From JBFLXR01 sp040757065 (GTDB taxonomy: Bacteria; Pseudomonadota; Gammaproteobacteria; Burkholderiales; Gallionellaceae): 64,000 nt of DNA. The position numbers were made by a program, and so were the translations under genes. Shown here in pieces: positions 14,904 to 24,307 of this stretch. The notes beneath the pieces are model-generated. The model did no database searches and had not been told where the DNA came from. It saw only the letters and a list, made by a program, of their open reading frames with translations. Every line of letters begins with the position of its first letter. The stretch's first letter is position 1. The DNA lies in assembly GCA_040757065.1 (NCBI GenBank), contig JBFLXR010000003.1, positions 62,001 through 126,000 of the forward strand, written 5' to 3'.

Positions 14904-17900
14904 TTAATTATTCTCTTCAGGCGCGGCACGTTTCGCTTGCCCGACTTTCTCGACATGCGGATTATCCCATGCACCTGTCACATTGTATTCAAACGAAACC
15001 AGCTTATCGAGCGGATTGCGCAGCACTTTATTGGCAATGTAAGCGCCTAGTCCGATGACCGGATTCAGCGCCACGGCTCCCAATATCGACACACTGTCGC
15101 CCACAGCAGGCATGACGCGTATACGCAGATTTTGCGTCTCGCGCACCAAATCTACCTGCCCATGCATTGTCACGGCAGCCGACGAACCCTCGATCTTGAA
15201 GTCGTTCGTCGTCAGCAAACCCTGCTTAATTTGCGCCGTCCCAGCCATCGAATCAAACTCGAAACCGTCGCTGAATACATCGTTGAAATCAAGGGTAATG
15301 CGTTTAGGCAGTGCCTGCAAACTCAAAATACCGAGCAACTTGCCGATTCCCGGCTCGATCTTCAGGAAACGCCCCTTGCCGCCATCCAGCTTCAATGCCC
15401 CCTCAGTCGCCGCAAAGCTAAATGCGCCCGGATCGCCCGCCCACGTCAGCGTCCCCTCCAGCGTTCCGCTGCCGTTTTTAACGCTGTTCGGATAGCCGGA
15501 ACGATCCAGTATTTTGCCGGCATCAAACACCTCCAGTTTAATGTTCGCCTGCGTCTGCTCTGCATTCGGGATGCGCCGCCACTTTCCGTTGACAGACAGT
15601 GCCGCATCGGGATTTACAACATGCAAGTTCTCCAGCAGCCATTCCGCCCCTTGTTGCCGGGCTTTCATATCCAGCCTGCCGACCTGCTTGCCGTCGAATA
15701 CCAAATGCTCGACCTGCACATCCAGCGCCGGCATCTCGCCGGTCGGCTGCGGCGATGCCGGCGTGACCGGCTTTTGAGCAGTGGGCAACTTATTCACTGC
15801 CAACGCCCGGAAACGCGCCAACAACTTGCCCTGCCCCTGTGGTATCCACAACAGATCGCCGCTCACCCCTTTGGCCGCAATTTGCGCCGCCAACCCGCCT
15901 TGCTGACTGTGTGCATTCACGCGCACATCGTCGAAGCCGACATTATTGAACGACAATTTCTGAATCAGCAAATCTGTGCCGGCAATTTGCAAAGAACCAG
16001 TATCACCGCCTGCCTCCCCGACACCCTGCCATCCGCTCAATTCCAGTTCCGGCAGAGTCCCGACCAGCCATAACCCTTCTTTATCAGGCCATTTCCCCGC
16101 ATTACCGAAATTGACCGCGCCTTTCCTGATCCCCCACTCTCCATCCGCCTGCACGCGCTGAAAACGCGCTGAAAACAGATTACCGAGATGCGCCGTCACC
16201 AAGTCCTGCCCCGCCCCGGTCGAAGCCTTTTCGATGCGCAAAGGCATCGGCTCGTGTGCCGCCTTGTTAAATGGGCGCGGCAAGTCGGAAGCCAGCCCGA
16301 CCAGCGTACTCGAAATCAGTACCGTTGCCGCCTTGTTCTGCACCGAAATATCGGCCTCCCACGGCGTTCCGCCGTGTAAACGACGCAAAATCGGTGTGGA
16401 ATCCGTCTTGCGCAACTCTTCCACATCGATGCGCCCTTCAGCCTTCGCCTGCAAGCCGGACACGCTGCCGCTGACCTGTATTGTCGCCGGCCCGCCGAGT
16501 ACGCGCGCTTTCATGCCGTGCGTTTCCACCGAAGATTCGGTGAAATGCAATTCGCCATTCACGCCATACAGCTTCGGAATACCGCCACCCAAATCCACAT
16601 CGTTATCGCGGAATTGGTACGTACCGTCGACCTTCAGCTTGCTTTCGCCCAGCAATGGCACATCGACGAACAGCTTAAGCAAACCATCCCCCTGAATCGA
16701 CGCCTCATCGGTAAAACCATCGATGTAGCCGCGCACCGGACTATCCTGAACGTAATTCAGGCAATGCACCGATTCGCCTTCCGCTTCGCCGCGGATTTCC
16801 AGATGCAAATCGGGGCTCAGCATATCCGGCAACGCAACATTGACTTTGCGCACATGCCCGCCCGCCAGCATGGCCGACTCGGCATTGACCTCCAATCGCC
16901 TGCCGCGAATCAGCAGCTCGGCATTGCCATGCTCCACCCGCGGCCAGTCCTTGCCATAATCGATCACGACCTCTTTGGCATGGGCATGTATCTCGAAACC
17001 ACCCTTGCCTCCGTCGAACGGAAAGTCGCGTAAATCACCGTTCAAGCGCAATTTAAAATCGTTCGACACACCGCCAACCAAGCCTCTCGCCAACCAATCG
17101 TGCGCGCCCTTCCCGATCACGCCGAGCGGAATATATTTCGCAGTGGCATGCACATTGGCACGGTTCAGTTGCACGGTCAGATCGAGCTTGCCGGGTTCCT
17201 CCCCGATATTGCTGTAACTGCCGTATGCATTGCCCGCGGCATCGCCATTGGAAACCGATGCATTGCTGACATTCACCGTCCAGCCCTTGCGGGTTTTTTC
17301 CCAATCGGCTTGCGCAGTAAAGGTGTCGAAACGCAACGGCTCGCGCAGATAGGCCGGCGCATCCACCGCCAGATTGCGCGTATTGACCGCCAGCGCACCC
17401 TTCTCTTCATTGCCTTCGATATCGCCGGTCAGGCCGCTGACCCCAGGAAAGCTCCCGACCTTACGCAATGCCAGATTCTGAAATTTCGCCTTGATATCGA
17501 AGTTCTTCAGCGCATTGTCTTTTAGCTCCCACTTGCCTTCTAAATGCTCCACGCGACCTTGCGGCGCAAATTCGCCGAGTTGTTTTTTCAAATCGCGATC
17601 CAACGGCAGAAAATCGGTCAGCGTTGCCAATGTCGGCAATTCCAATACGTTCGCACGCAACTCGCCGCCGCTCGGCACTTTGTTTTGCATACCGTTCAGA
17701 CGCAGATAGAAATCGGTCGGCTTCAGCGATAAGCCGTTATGCAGTTGCAAAGAAAAATTGCGGGTGGAAACCTCCAGAGAATTATTCACATCGCGCCACG
17801 TCAGGCGGCCACGCATTGCGTGGGCATCCAGCGGCGGCAAATCGTCCGCCAACCGGGTCACCACATCCGACAAAGCCAGATCGCCGGTCATCTGCACGAC

Positions 17901-18725
17901 ATGCCCTTGCTCCACACCCAGCCAGACCCGCATGCCGCCCTGTCCGCTCTTCAAACTTTGCGGCAGCGGTGCCCATGTCCGCAAAGCCCCCACATCGGCA
18001 TGATCGATCTGCGCAAACAATTGCCCGCGCCACTCGGAAAGATCGTCGAAACTGTCTCCGACGAAATCGCCGCGCACATCTATTTCTGAAGACAATTTGC
18101 GCGGCGGCAAGGCTCGCACGGCAAACCGATGGGTATCCCGCGAATTCTCGATACGCAAATTCACCTTATTCAGCGTCAGTGCAGCCACCTTGCGCACATC
18201 GTCCTGCCAGGTAATGCGCGCATCGCGTACTACGATGCGGTGCTGATGCAGCAACCAGTCGGATAAATCGTTGTCCGACGCTTCATTGCTCAGCGGCACC
18301 CCGGCAATGAACAGCTTACCTTGCTCGTCACGCTTAATCAGCAAATCCGGCCGATCGATTTCCAGTCGGTAGAGCCGCAACTGCGCGGTAAACAGCGACA
18401 TCCATGAAATGGAATTATCGACGCGCGGCAAAAATAACGCCGTCTCGCCTTCCTGATCGAGTACACGCACGTCGGTGAACAGCAGATGCGGGCGGAAGCC
18501 GCTCCAGTCGGCTTCGATCTTGCCGATCTTCACTTTCTGTCCGACCGCATAACTCGCCGCCTGCGTAATCTCGTCGTGATAACGCTCGATGTCCGGCAAT
18601 ACCCACATGCGCAGGTAAAAAATCCCGCAGGCGCCGAGAAACGCCAGCATGACGGTAGTGCCGATGGTGACGCGCGTCACATGACCGAGGCCGCGCCAAA
18701 TCAGGCGTAAGCTGCGCTTCACCAT
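14904..18725 (-). CDS. yhdP: YhdP-family AsmA-like envelope protein
   Basis: A 1273-residue protein with one N-terminal membrane helix (about residues 18-40), followed by a very long periplasmic beta-rich region and a C-terminal DUF3971/AsmA-like part ending NPVIGLGAYIANKVLRNPLDKLVSFEYNVTG (only in part quoted by family memory). E. coli YhdP (1266 residues) is one of the bridge-like proteins, with TamB and YdbH, needed to move phospholipids from inner to outer membrane. Length, N-terminal anchor and position before tldD all agree. It is divergent from glnE with a 100-base gap holding the promoters. Confidence 0.9.
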   Translation of the reverse strand: MVKRSLRLIWRGLGHVTRVTIGTTVMLAFLGACGIFYLRMWVLPDIERYHDEITQAASYAVGQKVKIGKIEADWSGFRPHLLFTDVRVLDQEGETALFLPRVDNSISWMSLFTAQLRLYRLEIDRPDLLIKRDEQGKLFIAGVPLSNEASDNDLSDWLLHQHRIVVRDARITWQDDVRKVAALTLNKVNLRIENSRDTHRFAVRALPPRKLSSEIDVRGDFVGDSFDDLSEWRGQLFAQIDHADVGALRTWAPLPQSLKSGQGGMRVWLGVEQGHVVQMTGDLALSDVVTRLADDLPPLDAHAMRGRLTWRDVNNSLEVSTRNFSLQLHNGLSLKPTDFYLRLNGMQNKVPSGGELRANVLELPTLATLTDFLPLDRDLKKQLGEFAPQGRVEHLEGKWELKDNALKNFDIKAKFQNLALRKVGSFPGVSGLTGDIEGNEEKGALAVNTRNLAVDAPAYLREPLRFDTFTAQADWEKTRKGWTVNVSNASVSNGDAAGNAYGSYSNIGEEPGKLDLTVQLNRANVHATAKYIPLGVIGKGAHDWLARGLVGGVSNDFKLRLNGDLRDFPFDGGKGGFEIHAHAKEVVIDYGKDWPRVEHGNAELLIRGRRLEVNAESAMLAGGHVRKVNVALPDMLSPDLHLEIRGEAEGESVHCLNYVQDSPVRGYIDGFTDEASIQGDGLLKLFVDVPLLGESKLKVDGTYQFRDNDVDLGGGIPKLYGVNGELHFTESSVETHGMKARVLGGPATIQVSGSVSGLQAKAEGRIDVEELRKTDSTPILRRLHGGTPWEADISVQNKAATVLISSTLVGLASDLPRPFNKAAHEPMPLRIEKASTGAGQDLVTAHLGNLFSARFQRVQADGEWGIRKGAVNFGNAGKWPDKEGLWLVGTLPELELSGWQGVGEAGGDTGSLQIAGTDLLIQKLSFNNVGFDDVRVNAHSQQGGLAAQIAAKGVSGDLLWIPQGQGKLLARFRALAVNKLPTAQKPVTPASPQPTGEMPALDVQVEHLVFDGKQVGRLDMKARQQGAEWLLENLHVVNPDAALSVNGKWRRIPNAEQTQANIKLEVFDAGKILDRSGYPNSVKNGSGTLEGTLTWAGDPGAFSFAATEGALKLDGGKGRFLKIEPGIGKLLGILSLQALPKRITLDFNDVFSDGFEFDSMAGTAQIKQGLLTTNDFKIEGSSAAVTMHGQVDLVRETQNLRIRVMPAVGDSVSILGAVALNPVIGLGAYIANKVLRNPLDKLVSFEYNVTGAWDNPHVEKVGQAKRAAPEENN

Positions 18726-18780
18726 GCGGCGATCCCGTAATAATTAGCAATCAGTCGAAACAGAGCGCTCACCAAATCTT

Positions 18781-18786
18781 TATAAT
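18781..18786 (+). promoter_or_regulatory. Candidate -10 element for glnE
   Basis: A perfect TATAAT hexamer lies 39 bases before the glnE ATG in the short divergent gap. No convincing -35 hexamer lies at 16-18 bases upstream, so the call rests on the -10 alone. Confidence 0.4.
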
Positions 18787-18825
18787 GACTCGTACGAGGG
18801 ATAATTTTACGCCGAACACTTGCCC

Positions 18826-21531
18826 ATGAATACCGTAAATACAGCATCCACCGGCGATTTCGACGCCATTTTGCAACATACCCGGCAATGCAGCCGTTAT
18901 ATTCAGCGTCTGCTCGACTCGGGTGCCGGATGGGAACCATGGCTGCGCGACTGTTATGCTACACCTTGCAGCGCGACCGAACTGAAGGCTTGGCTGGACG
19001 ACCTGCCCGGCGACAGCGAAGAAACGCTCAGTCGCAGCCTGCGGATTGTGCGTAAACGCGCCATGCTCAAATTACTGACGCGCGATCTCGGCGGATTAGC
19101 CGACCTCGATGAAGTCATGACCACCATGACCGCACTAGCCGAACTCTCAGTGCAACGCGCACAAGCCCTATTGATGAAGACTCTCGGCACGTTGTATGGT
19201 TCCCCTGTCGGCAACCAAAGCAACACGCCCCAAGAACTGCTGATTATCGGCATGGGCAAACTGGGCGGAGGAGAACTGAACGTTTCCTCGGACATCGACC
19301 TGATATTCATTTACCCGGAAGACGGCGACACCGACGGCGCGCGCAGCATCAGCAACCACGAATTTTTCAGCCGGCTGGGTCGTAAGCTCATCAACCTGAT
19401 CAACGAACCTACCGGGGACGGCTACGTCTTCCGGGTAGATATGCGCTTGCGCCCCTATGGCGACAGCGGCCCGTTAGTGATGAGCTTCGCCGCACTGGAA
19501 GAATACTTGGTCAGCCAAGGCCGCGAATGGGAACGCTATGCCTGGATCAAAGCACGGGTTATTTCTCCAACCGCGTCTCCCGCTGCCGAAGAACTCATGC
19601 GCCTGTCGCGCCCGTTCGTATTCCGCAAATATCTGGACTACGGCGCCTTCGCCTCCATGCGCAAACTGCATGCGCAAATCCGACAGGAAGTGCAGCGCCG
19701 CGACCGCCTCAACAATGTCAAACTCGGCCCCGGCGGCATTCGCGAAATCGAATTTACTGCCCAAGTCTTCCAACTAATCCGCGGCGGCCGCGATGCCAAG
19801 CTACGCATTCGTCCTACCCAACGCGTCTTGCAACTGCTGGCGGAGAACAACCAACTGACCGCCGATACCGTCGCCCGGCTCGATCAAGCCTACGTTTTCT
19901 TGCGCAATCTGGAACACCGCCTGCAATACCTCGACGACCAGCAAACGCAGGACATGCCAGACAAGCCAGAAGAACAAGCCATCATTGCACAAAGCATGGG
20001 CTTTGCCGACTATGCTGCCCTGATGCAAGCGCTGGATATTCACCGCGAATTCGTCAGCCAGCAATTCGAGCTGATTTTCAGCACAGCCCAAGACACCTCT
20101 CCGGTCAGTAGCCCATTGTGGCGCGAAGGCATGAGCGCCGCCGAAGCCGCCGACACGCTCGGCGAGCAGGGGTATAGCGAGGCTACCGATCTCGGCAACC
20201 GCCTATTGCAAATCCGCGAAGGCAGCCGTTACCGCCAGCTGCCGGAAAGCAGCCGTCAGCGCTTCGACCGTCTGGTACCGCAATTCGCCGCGCTTTGTGC
20301 TGCCCATTCCAACCGCGACAAAGCATTCACCCGCATTCTTACCTTACTGGAAAGCATTAGCCGCCGCGCCTCCTATCTGGCTTTTCTCGCCGAATATCCG
20401 CAAGTTCTGCCGCGCTTGGTCAACATGGCCGCTGCCAGCGAATGGGCTTGCGACTATCTGGTGCAACACCCCATTCTGCTGGACGAACTACTGGATGCCC
20501 GCGAAATCTACCGCGCACCGGATTGGCCCGCGCTGGACCGCCAACTGCAAACCAGCCTCGACGAATGCGGCGAAGACACCGAACACCAAATGGATGTTTT
20601 GCGCCAATTCCAGCACAGCCAGACCTTCCACCTGCTTGCAATGGATTTGCAAGGCTTGCTGCCGCTGGAAACTCTCAGCGACCACCTGAGCGACCTGGCC
20701 GACCTGATCTTGCGCCACGTCCTCGCCCTGTGCTGGAAAGGTCTGCGTACCCGCCACCGCGACGACCCTCGCTTTGCCATCATTGCTTATGGCAAGCTGG
20801 GCGGACGCGAACTCGGCTACGCCTCCGACCTCGACCTCATTTTCCTCTACGAGGATGACGCCCCCGACGCCGGCGTCATCTATGCGCGCCTTGGCCAGCG
20901 CATCAACACCCTGCTCTCCAGCTATACCGCCTCCGGGCGGCTGTACGAAGTCGATTTACGCCTGCGCCCCAACGGCGAAAGCGGCCTGCTGGTCAGCAAC
21001 ATGGATTCGTTCACCGAGTATCAGCACCAGCATGCCTGGGTATGGGAACACCAAGCCCTCACCCGCGCCCGCTTCTGCGCGGGCGATGCCGGCATCGGCG
21101 CACAATTCGAAACCATCCGCGACAGCGTCTTGCGCCAACCGCGCGACCTAGAGAAACTGCGCACCGAAATCGTCGCCATGCGGCAAAAAATGCACGACGG
21201 CCACCCCAACCGCACCGCCCTGTTCGACATCAAACACGACAGCGGCGGCATGGTCGATATCGAGTTCATGGTGCAATACCTCGTCCTGGCGCATGCCGCG
21301 CAACACCCGCAACTCACCGCTAACAAAGGCAATATCGCCCTATTGCGCCTCGCCGCGGAACTCGGCCTCATCGACGCGAGACTTGCCGAAAAAACCGTTC
21401 ACCTCTACCGCGAACTGCGCCGCATTCAACACCAAATGCGCCTTAACAACCAAACGCCCGCGCGCATCGATCCCGAAACGCTCGACGTTTCGGCGTGCAT
21501 CGCACTTTGGCAGCAACTAATGCAAAGCTGA
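18826..21531 (+). CDS. glnE: Bifunctional glutamine synthetase adenylyltransferase/adenylyl-removing enzyme
   Basis: GlnE adds AMP to glutamine synthetase when nitrogen is plentiful and removes it when nitrogen is scarce, under PII control. The protein has two nucleotidyltransferase domains: the N-terminal adenylyl-removing one with GMGKLGGGELNVSSDIDLIF (near 142) and the C-terminal adenylylating one with AYGKLGGRELGYASDLDLIF (near 655). At 901 residues it is about 45 shorter than E. coli GlnE, mostly at the N-terminus. I prefer ATG 18826; a TTG two codons earlier (18820) is possible. Neither has a strong Shine-Dalgarno. Confidence 0.95.
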   Translation: MNTVNTASTGDFDAILQHTRQCSRYIQRLLDSGAGWEPWLRDCYATPCSATELKAWLDDLPGDSEETLSRSLRIVRKRAMLKLLTRDLGGLADLDEVMTTMTALAELSVQRAQALLMKTLGTLYGSPVGNQSNTPQELLIIGMGKLGGGELNVSSDIDLIFIYPEDGDTDGARSISNHEFFSRLGRKLINLINEPTGDGYVFRVDMRLRPYGDSGPLVMSFAALEEYLVSQGREWERYAWIKARVISPTASPAAEELMRLSRPFVFRKYLDYGAFASMRKLHAQIRQEVQRRDRLNNVKLGPGGIREIEFTAQVFQLIRGGRDAKLRIRPTQRVLQLLAENNQLTADTVARLDQAYVFLRNLEHRLQYLDDQQTQDMPDKPEEQAIIAQSMGFADYAALMQALDIHREFVSQQFELIFSTAQDTSPVSSPLWREGMSAAEAADTLGEQGYSEATDLGNRLLQIREGSRYRQLPESSRQRFDRLVPQFAALCAAHSNRDKAFTRILTLLESISRRASYLAFLAEYPQVLPRLVNMAAASEWACDYLVQHPILLDELLDAREIYRAPDWPALDRQLQTSLDECGEDTEHQMDVLRQFQHSQTFHLLAMDLQGLLPLETLSDHLSDLADLILRHVLALCWKGLRTRHRDDPRFAIIAYGKLGGRELGYASDLDLIFLYEDDAPDAGVIYARLGQRINTLLSSYTASGRLYEVDLRLRPNGESGLLVSNMDSFTEYQHQHAWVWEHQALTRARFCAGDAGIGAQFETIRDSVLRQPRDLEKLRTEIVAMRQKMHDGHPNRTALFDIKHDSGGMVDIEFMVQYLVLAHAAQHPQLTANKGNIALLRLAAELGLIDARLAEKTVHLYRELRRIQHQMRLNNQTPARIDPETLDVSACIALWQQLMQS

Positions 21532-21654
21532 TTGCGTAGGCGACGTTGAGAAAATGAAGATGCCGCACATTTCCGACGCGATTAGCCTCCCCAAACGGGG
21601 CGGAACCAGCTAAAATTTGTCCTTTGCTTAGACTCTCTCAAAGGAACACTCACC

Positions 21655-22575
21655 ATGTCCATGGCTGACCGCGACGGTTTTATTTGGTATGACGGCAAGC
21701 TCGTGCCCTGGCGCGATGCGACGACGCACGTTTTGACCCACACTTTGCATTATGGGATGGGGGTCTTCGAAGGGGTGCGCGCCTACAAGACCACGACCGG
21801 CACGGCGATTTTCCGTTTGCAGGAGCATACCGACCGCCTGTTCAATTCGGCGTATATCTTCAAGATGAAGATGCCTTACGACAAGGAAACGCTGATGGAA
21901 GCGCAGCGCGAGGTGGTACGCGCGAACAATCTGGAATCCTGCTACATCCGCCCGATCGTGTTCTACGGCTCGGAGGCGATGGGTATTGCGGCAACGGCGA
22001 TCAGCACGCATGTGGGTATCGCGGCATGGCCGTGGGGAGCGTATCTGGGCGCGGAAGGCATGGAAAAGGGCATCCGCGTGAAGACTTCGAGCTTTACCCG
22101 CCATCATGTGAATATCAATATGTGCCGCTCGAAGTCAGTGGGTACGTATACCAATTCGATTCTGGCGCATCAGGAAGTGGCGCACGATGGTTACGACGAG
22201 GCGCTGCTGCTGGACGTGGACGGTTATGTAGCCGAAGGTGCGGGCGAAAACATTTTCGTGGTGAAAAAAGGCAAGCTGTATACGCCTGACCTGACTTCGT
22301 GTCTGGAAGGTATTACGCGCGATTCCATCATTACGCTGGCGAAGGATCTGGGCATCGAGCTGATCGAGAAACGTATCACCCGCGATGAAATCTACTGTGC
22401 GGACGAGGCTTTCTTCACCGGCACGGCTGCTGAGGTCACACCGATCCGCGAACTGGATAACCGCACCATCGGTATCGGTTCCCGCGGCCCGATCACCACG
22501 AAGCTGCAATCGCTGTTCTTCGACATCGTGAGCGGCAAGAACGACAAGTACGCCCACTGGCTGGCGCACGTTTAA
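21655..22575 (+). CDS. ilvE: Branched-chain amino acid aminotransferase
   Basis: IlvE makes leucine, isoleucine and valine from their 2-oxo acids with glutamate as donor, using PLP. The 306-residue protein is a class IV aminotransferase: HTLHYGMGVFEGVRAY (about 30-45), the PLP Lys in the NMCRSKSVGTYTNS region (near 160), and EGAGENIFVVKKGKLYTP (about 195-212). AAGGA precedes the ATG by about 9 bases. The next gene starts 22 bases downstream, so ilvE probably heads a small operon ended by the terminator at 22807. Confidence 0.95.
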   Translation: MSMADRDGFIWYDGKLVPWRDATTHVLTHTLHYGMGVFEGVRAYKTTTGTAIFRLQEHTDRLFNSAYIFKMKMPYDKETLMEAQREVVRANNLESCYIRPIVFYGSEAMGIAATAISTHVGIAAWPWGAYLGAEGMEKGIRVKTSSFTRHHVNINMCRSKSVGTYTNSILAHQEVAHDGYDEALLLDVDGYVAEGAGENIFVVKKGKLYTPDLTSCLEGITRDSIITLAKDLGIELIEKRITRDEIYCADEAFFTGTAAEVTPIRELDNRTIGIGSRGPITTKLQSLFFDIVSGKNDKYAHWLAHV

Positions 22576-22597
22576 TAAGAGCATTCAGGGAGGCATG

Positions 22598-22801
22598 ATG
22601 TCTGGAACCGAAAGCATTACCGAAACCGTCGTCGAAGTGACCGCTGCGGATTTGCCGCTGGCATGCCCGATGCCGTCTAAGTCGATCTGGAACGCGCACC
22701 CGAAGGTGGCGCTTGCCGTGGAAAAAACCGGCGAGGCGCGTTGCCCCTACTGCGGTACGCTGTATAAATTTAAAGGCGAATTACCGAAAGGTCATCACTA
22801 A
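22598..22801 (+). CDS. Small zinc-finger domain protein (zf-CHCC)
   Basis: The 67-residue protein has Cys near 23 (LACPMPS), His in WNAHPKV and a C-terminal CPYCGTLYKF: the Cys/His/Cys/Cys zinc site of the zf-CHCC family, related to the NDUFS6 subunit of complex I. Small proteins of this family next to ilvE and a heptosyltransferase gene are common in betaproteobacteria; their role is not settled. Of the two adjacent ATGs (22595, 22598) the second is better spaced from GGGAGG. A strong terminator starts 6 bases after the stop. Confidence 0.88.
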   Translation: MSGTESITETVVEVTAADLPLACPMPSKSIWNAHPKVALAVEKTGEARCPYCGTLYKFKGELPKGHH

Positions 22802-22806
22802 GACAC

Positions 22807-22830
22807 ACGGGCGGCAACGCCCGTTTTTTT
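22807..22830 (+). terminator. Rho-independent terminator abutting the waaF start codon
   Basis: ACGGGCG (22807-22813) and CGCCCGT (22818-22824) pair around GCAA, a stable tetraloop, and run into seven T residues (22824-22830). The waaF ATG begins at the very next base. It should end the ilvE/zinc-finger transcript; any read-through mRNA would have this hairpin in place of a Shine-Dalgarno. Confidence 0.85.
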
Positions 22831-23853
22831 ATGGTTAAGATTTTGGTTATTGCGCCGAGCTGGGTCGGCGATTGTATGTTGATCCAGCCGATGCTGGCGC
22901 GATTGAAACAGCGTCACCCGGATAGCCGTATCGATTTGTTCGCACCGCCGTGGACTGCGGGTTTACTGCGCCAGCTGCCGGAGGTTGCTGAAGTCATTAC
23001 CAATCCTTTCCCGCACGGAGCGCTGCGCCTCGGCGAACGCTTCCGCGTGGGGCGTGCGTTGCGTCAGCAGCATTACGATCAAGTCATCGTCACCCCCAAT
23101 TCGTTCAAATCCGCGCTGGTTGCATTCTTCGCGTGCATTCCGCTGCGCACCGGCTTCGTCGGCGAAATGCGCTACGGGTTGCTAAACGATGCCCGCAAGC
23201 TGGATAAGACCGTACTCCCGCTGATGGTGGAACGCTTCGCCCAGTTGGCGGAAGCGCCCGGCGACCCGGTGTCGCGCCCTTTGCCGCAACCGCGCCTGCA
23301 AGTGCAAGAAGCGCAGCGGCAAGCCGTACTGGAACGCTTAGGGCTATCGCTCGACAAACCGCTAGCCATTTTCTGCCCCGGTGCAGAATACGGCCCTGCC
23401 AAGCGCTGGCCGTCGCAATATTATGCCGAGCTGGCACACCGCTTCGACCAAGCGGGCTATGCAGTATGGCTGATCGGCTCGCCCAAAGATAAAGACACCG
23501 GCGAGGAAATCGCTGCGTTGAGCGACGGGGCTTGCCGTAATCTGTGCGGCGCAACCGAACTAGCCGAAGCCGGGCCTTTGCTTTCCTGCGCCAAGGTGGT
23601 GGTCAGCAACGATTCCGGTTTGATGCACATCGCCGCGGCGCTCGACAAGCCGATGATTGCATTATTCGGATCCAGCAGCCCGCAATTCACACCGCCTCTT
23701 TCCAACCGTGCGCGGGTGCTGCAACTCGATCTGGATTGCATTCCCTGCTTCAAGCGCGAGTGTCCGCTGGGACATTTCAACTGCATGATGCAACTCACGC
23801 CGGAACGTGTCTGGCAAGAATTGCAAACGCTGGAGGACGCATGTCCGACCTGA
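22831..23853 (+). CDS. waaF: ADP-heptose:LPS heptosyltransferase II
   Basis: WaaF adds the second heptose to the lipopolysaccharide inner core at the cytoplasmic face of the inner membrane. The 340-residue protein is a GT9 glycosyltransferase beginning MVKILVIAPSWVGD, the usual WaaF start, with CPGAEYGPAKRWP (near 187) and the C-terminal nucleotide-binding NDSGLMHIAAALDKPMIALFG. The start is well supported by homology, although it directly follows a terminator U-tract and has no Shine-Dalgarno. It overlaps the DUF202 gene by 13 bases. Confidence 0.93.
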   Translation: MVKILVIAPSWVGDCMLIQPMLARLKQRHPDSRIDLFAPPWTAGLLRQLPEVAEVITNPFPHGALRLGERFRVGRALRQQHYDQVIVTPNSFKSALVAFFACIPLRTGFVGEMRYGLLNDARKLDKTVLPLMVERFAQLAEAPGDPVSRPLPQPRLQVQEAQRQAVLERLGLSLDKPLAIFCPGAEYGPAKRWPSQYYAELAHRFDQAGYAVWLIGSPKDKDTGEEIAALSDGACRNLCGATELAEAGPLLSCAKVVVSNDSGLMHIAAALDKPMIALFGSSSPQFTPPLSNRARVLQLDLDCIPCFKRECPLGHFNCMMQLTPERVWQELQTLEDACPT

Positions 23854-24215
23854 ACGATCCGCGCGTCTTTTTTGCCGCCGAGCGCACTTTGATGGCATGG
23901 AACCGCACCAGTTTGACGCTGATGGCCTTCGGCTTCGTCATCGAGCGTTTCGGACTTTTTATGCGTATGCTGGTGCCGGAAAAAGCGGCCGAGATGCACA
24001 GCGGCTATTCGTTCTGGATCGGCGTCGCATTCATACTGCTTGGAGCAGTTTGTGCTGCGCTGGCCGTGATTCAGTATCGCACAGTATTAAAGACGCTGAA
24101 GCCCATCGAAATTCCGGATGGCTACCGCGTCAACATGGGGGTTGTTACCAATTTGATCGTCGCTCTGCTCGGGCTGACGTTGTGTTTCTATCTGCTGCGC
24201 GGAAACATTTTGTAA
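23841..24215 (+). CDS. DUF202 (YidH-like) inner-membrane protein
   Basis: The 124-residue protein starts at the ATG at 23841, with GGAGG seven bases upstream inside the end of waaF. It begins with the DUF202 signature DPRVFFAAERTLMAWNRTSL and has three membrane segments (about 25-40, 58-80 and 99-120). Function of the family is unknown. The overlap with waaF suggests translational coupling. Confidence 0.88.
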   Translation: MSDLNDPRVFFAAERTLMAWNRTSLTLMAFGFVIERFGLFMRMLVPEKAAEMHSGYSFWIGVAFILLGAVCAALAVIQYRTVLKTLKPIEIPDGYRVNMGVVTNLIVALLGLTLCFYLLRGNIL

Positions 24216-24307
24216 CGGCGTGACCGCGGTCGCGTTTTAATTGTATGATGCAGCCGTAGTGACTGCTCGTAACACGAATTTAAAAATACTCCGATAGGAT
24301 TACGTTC

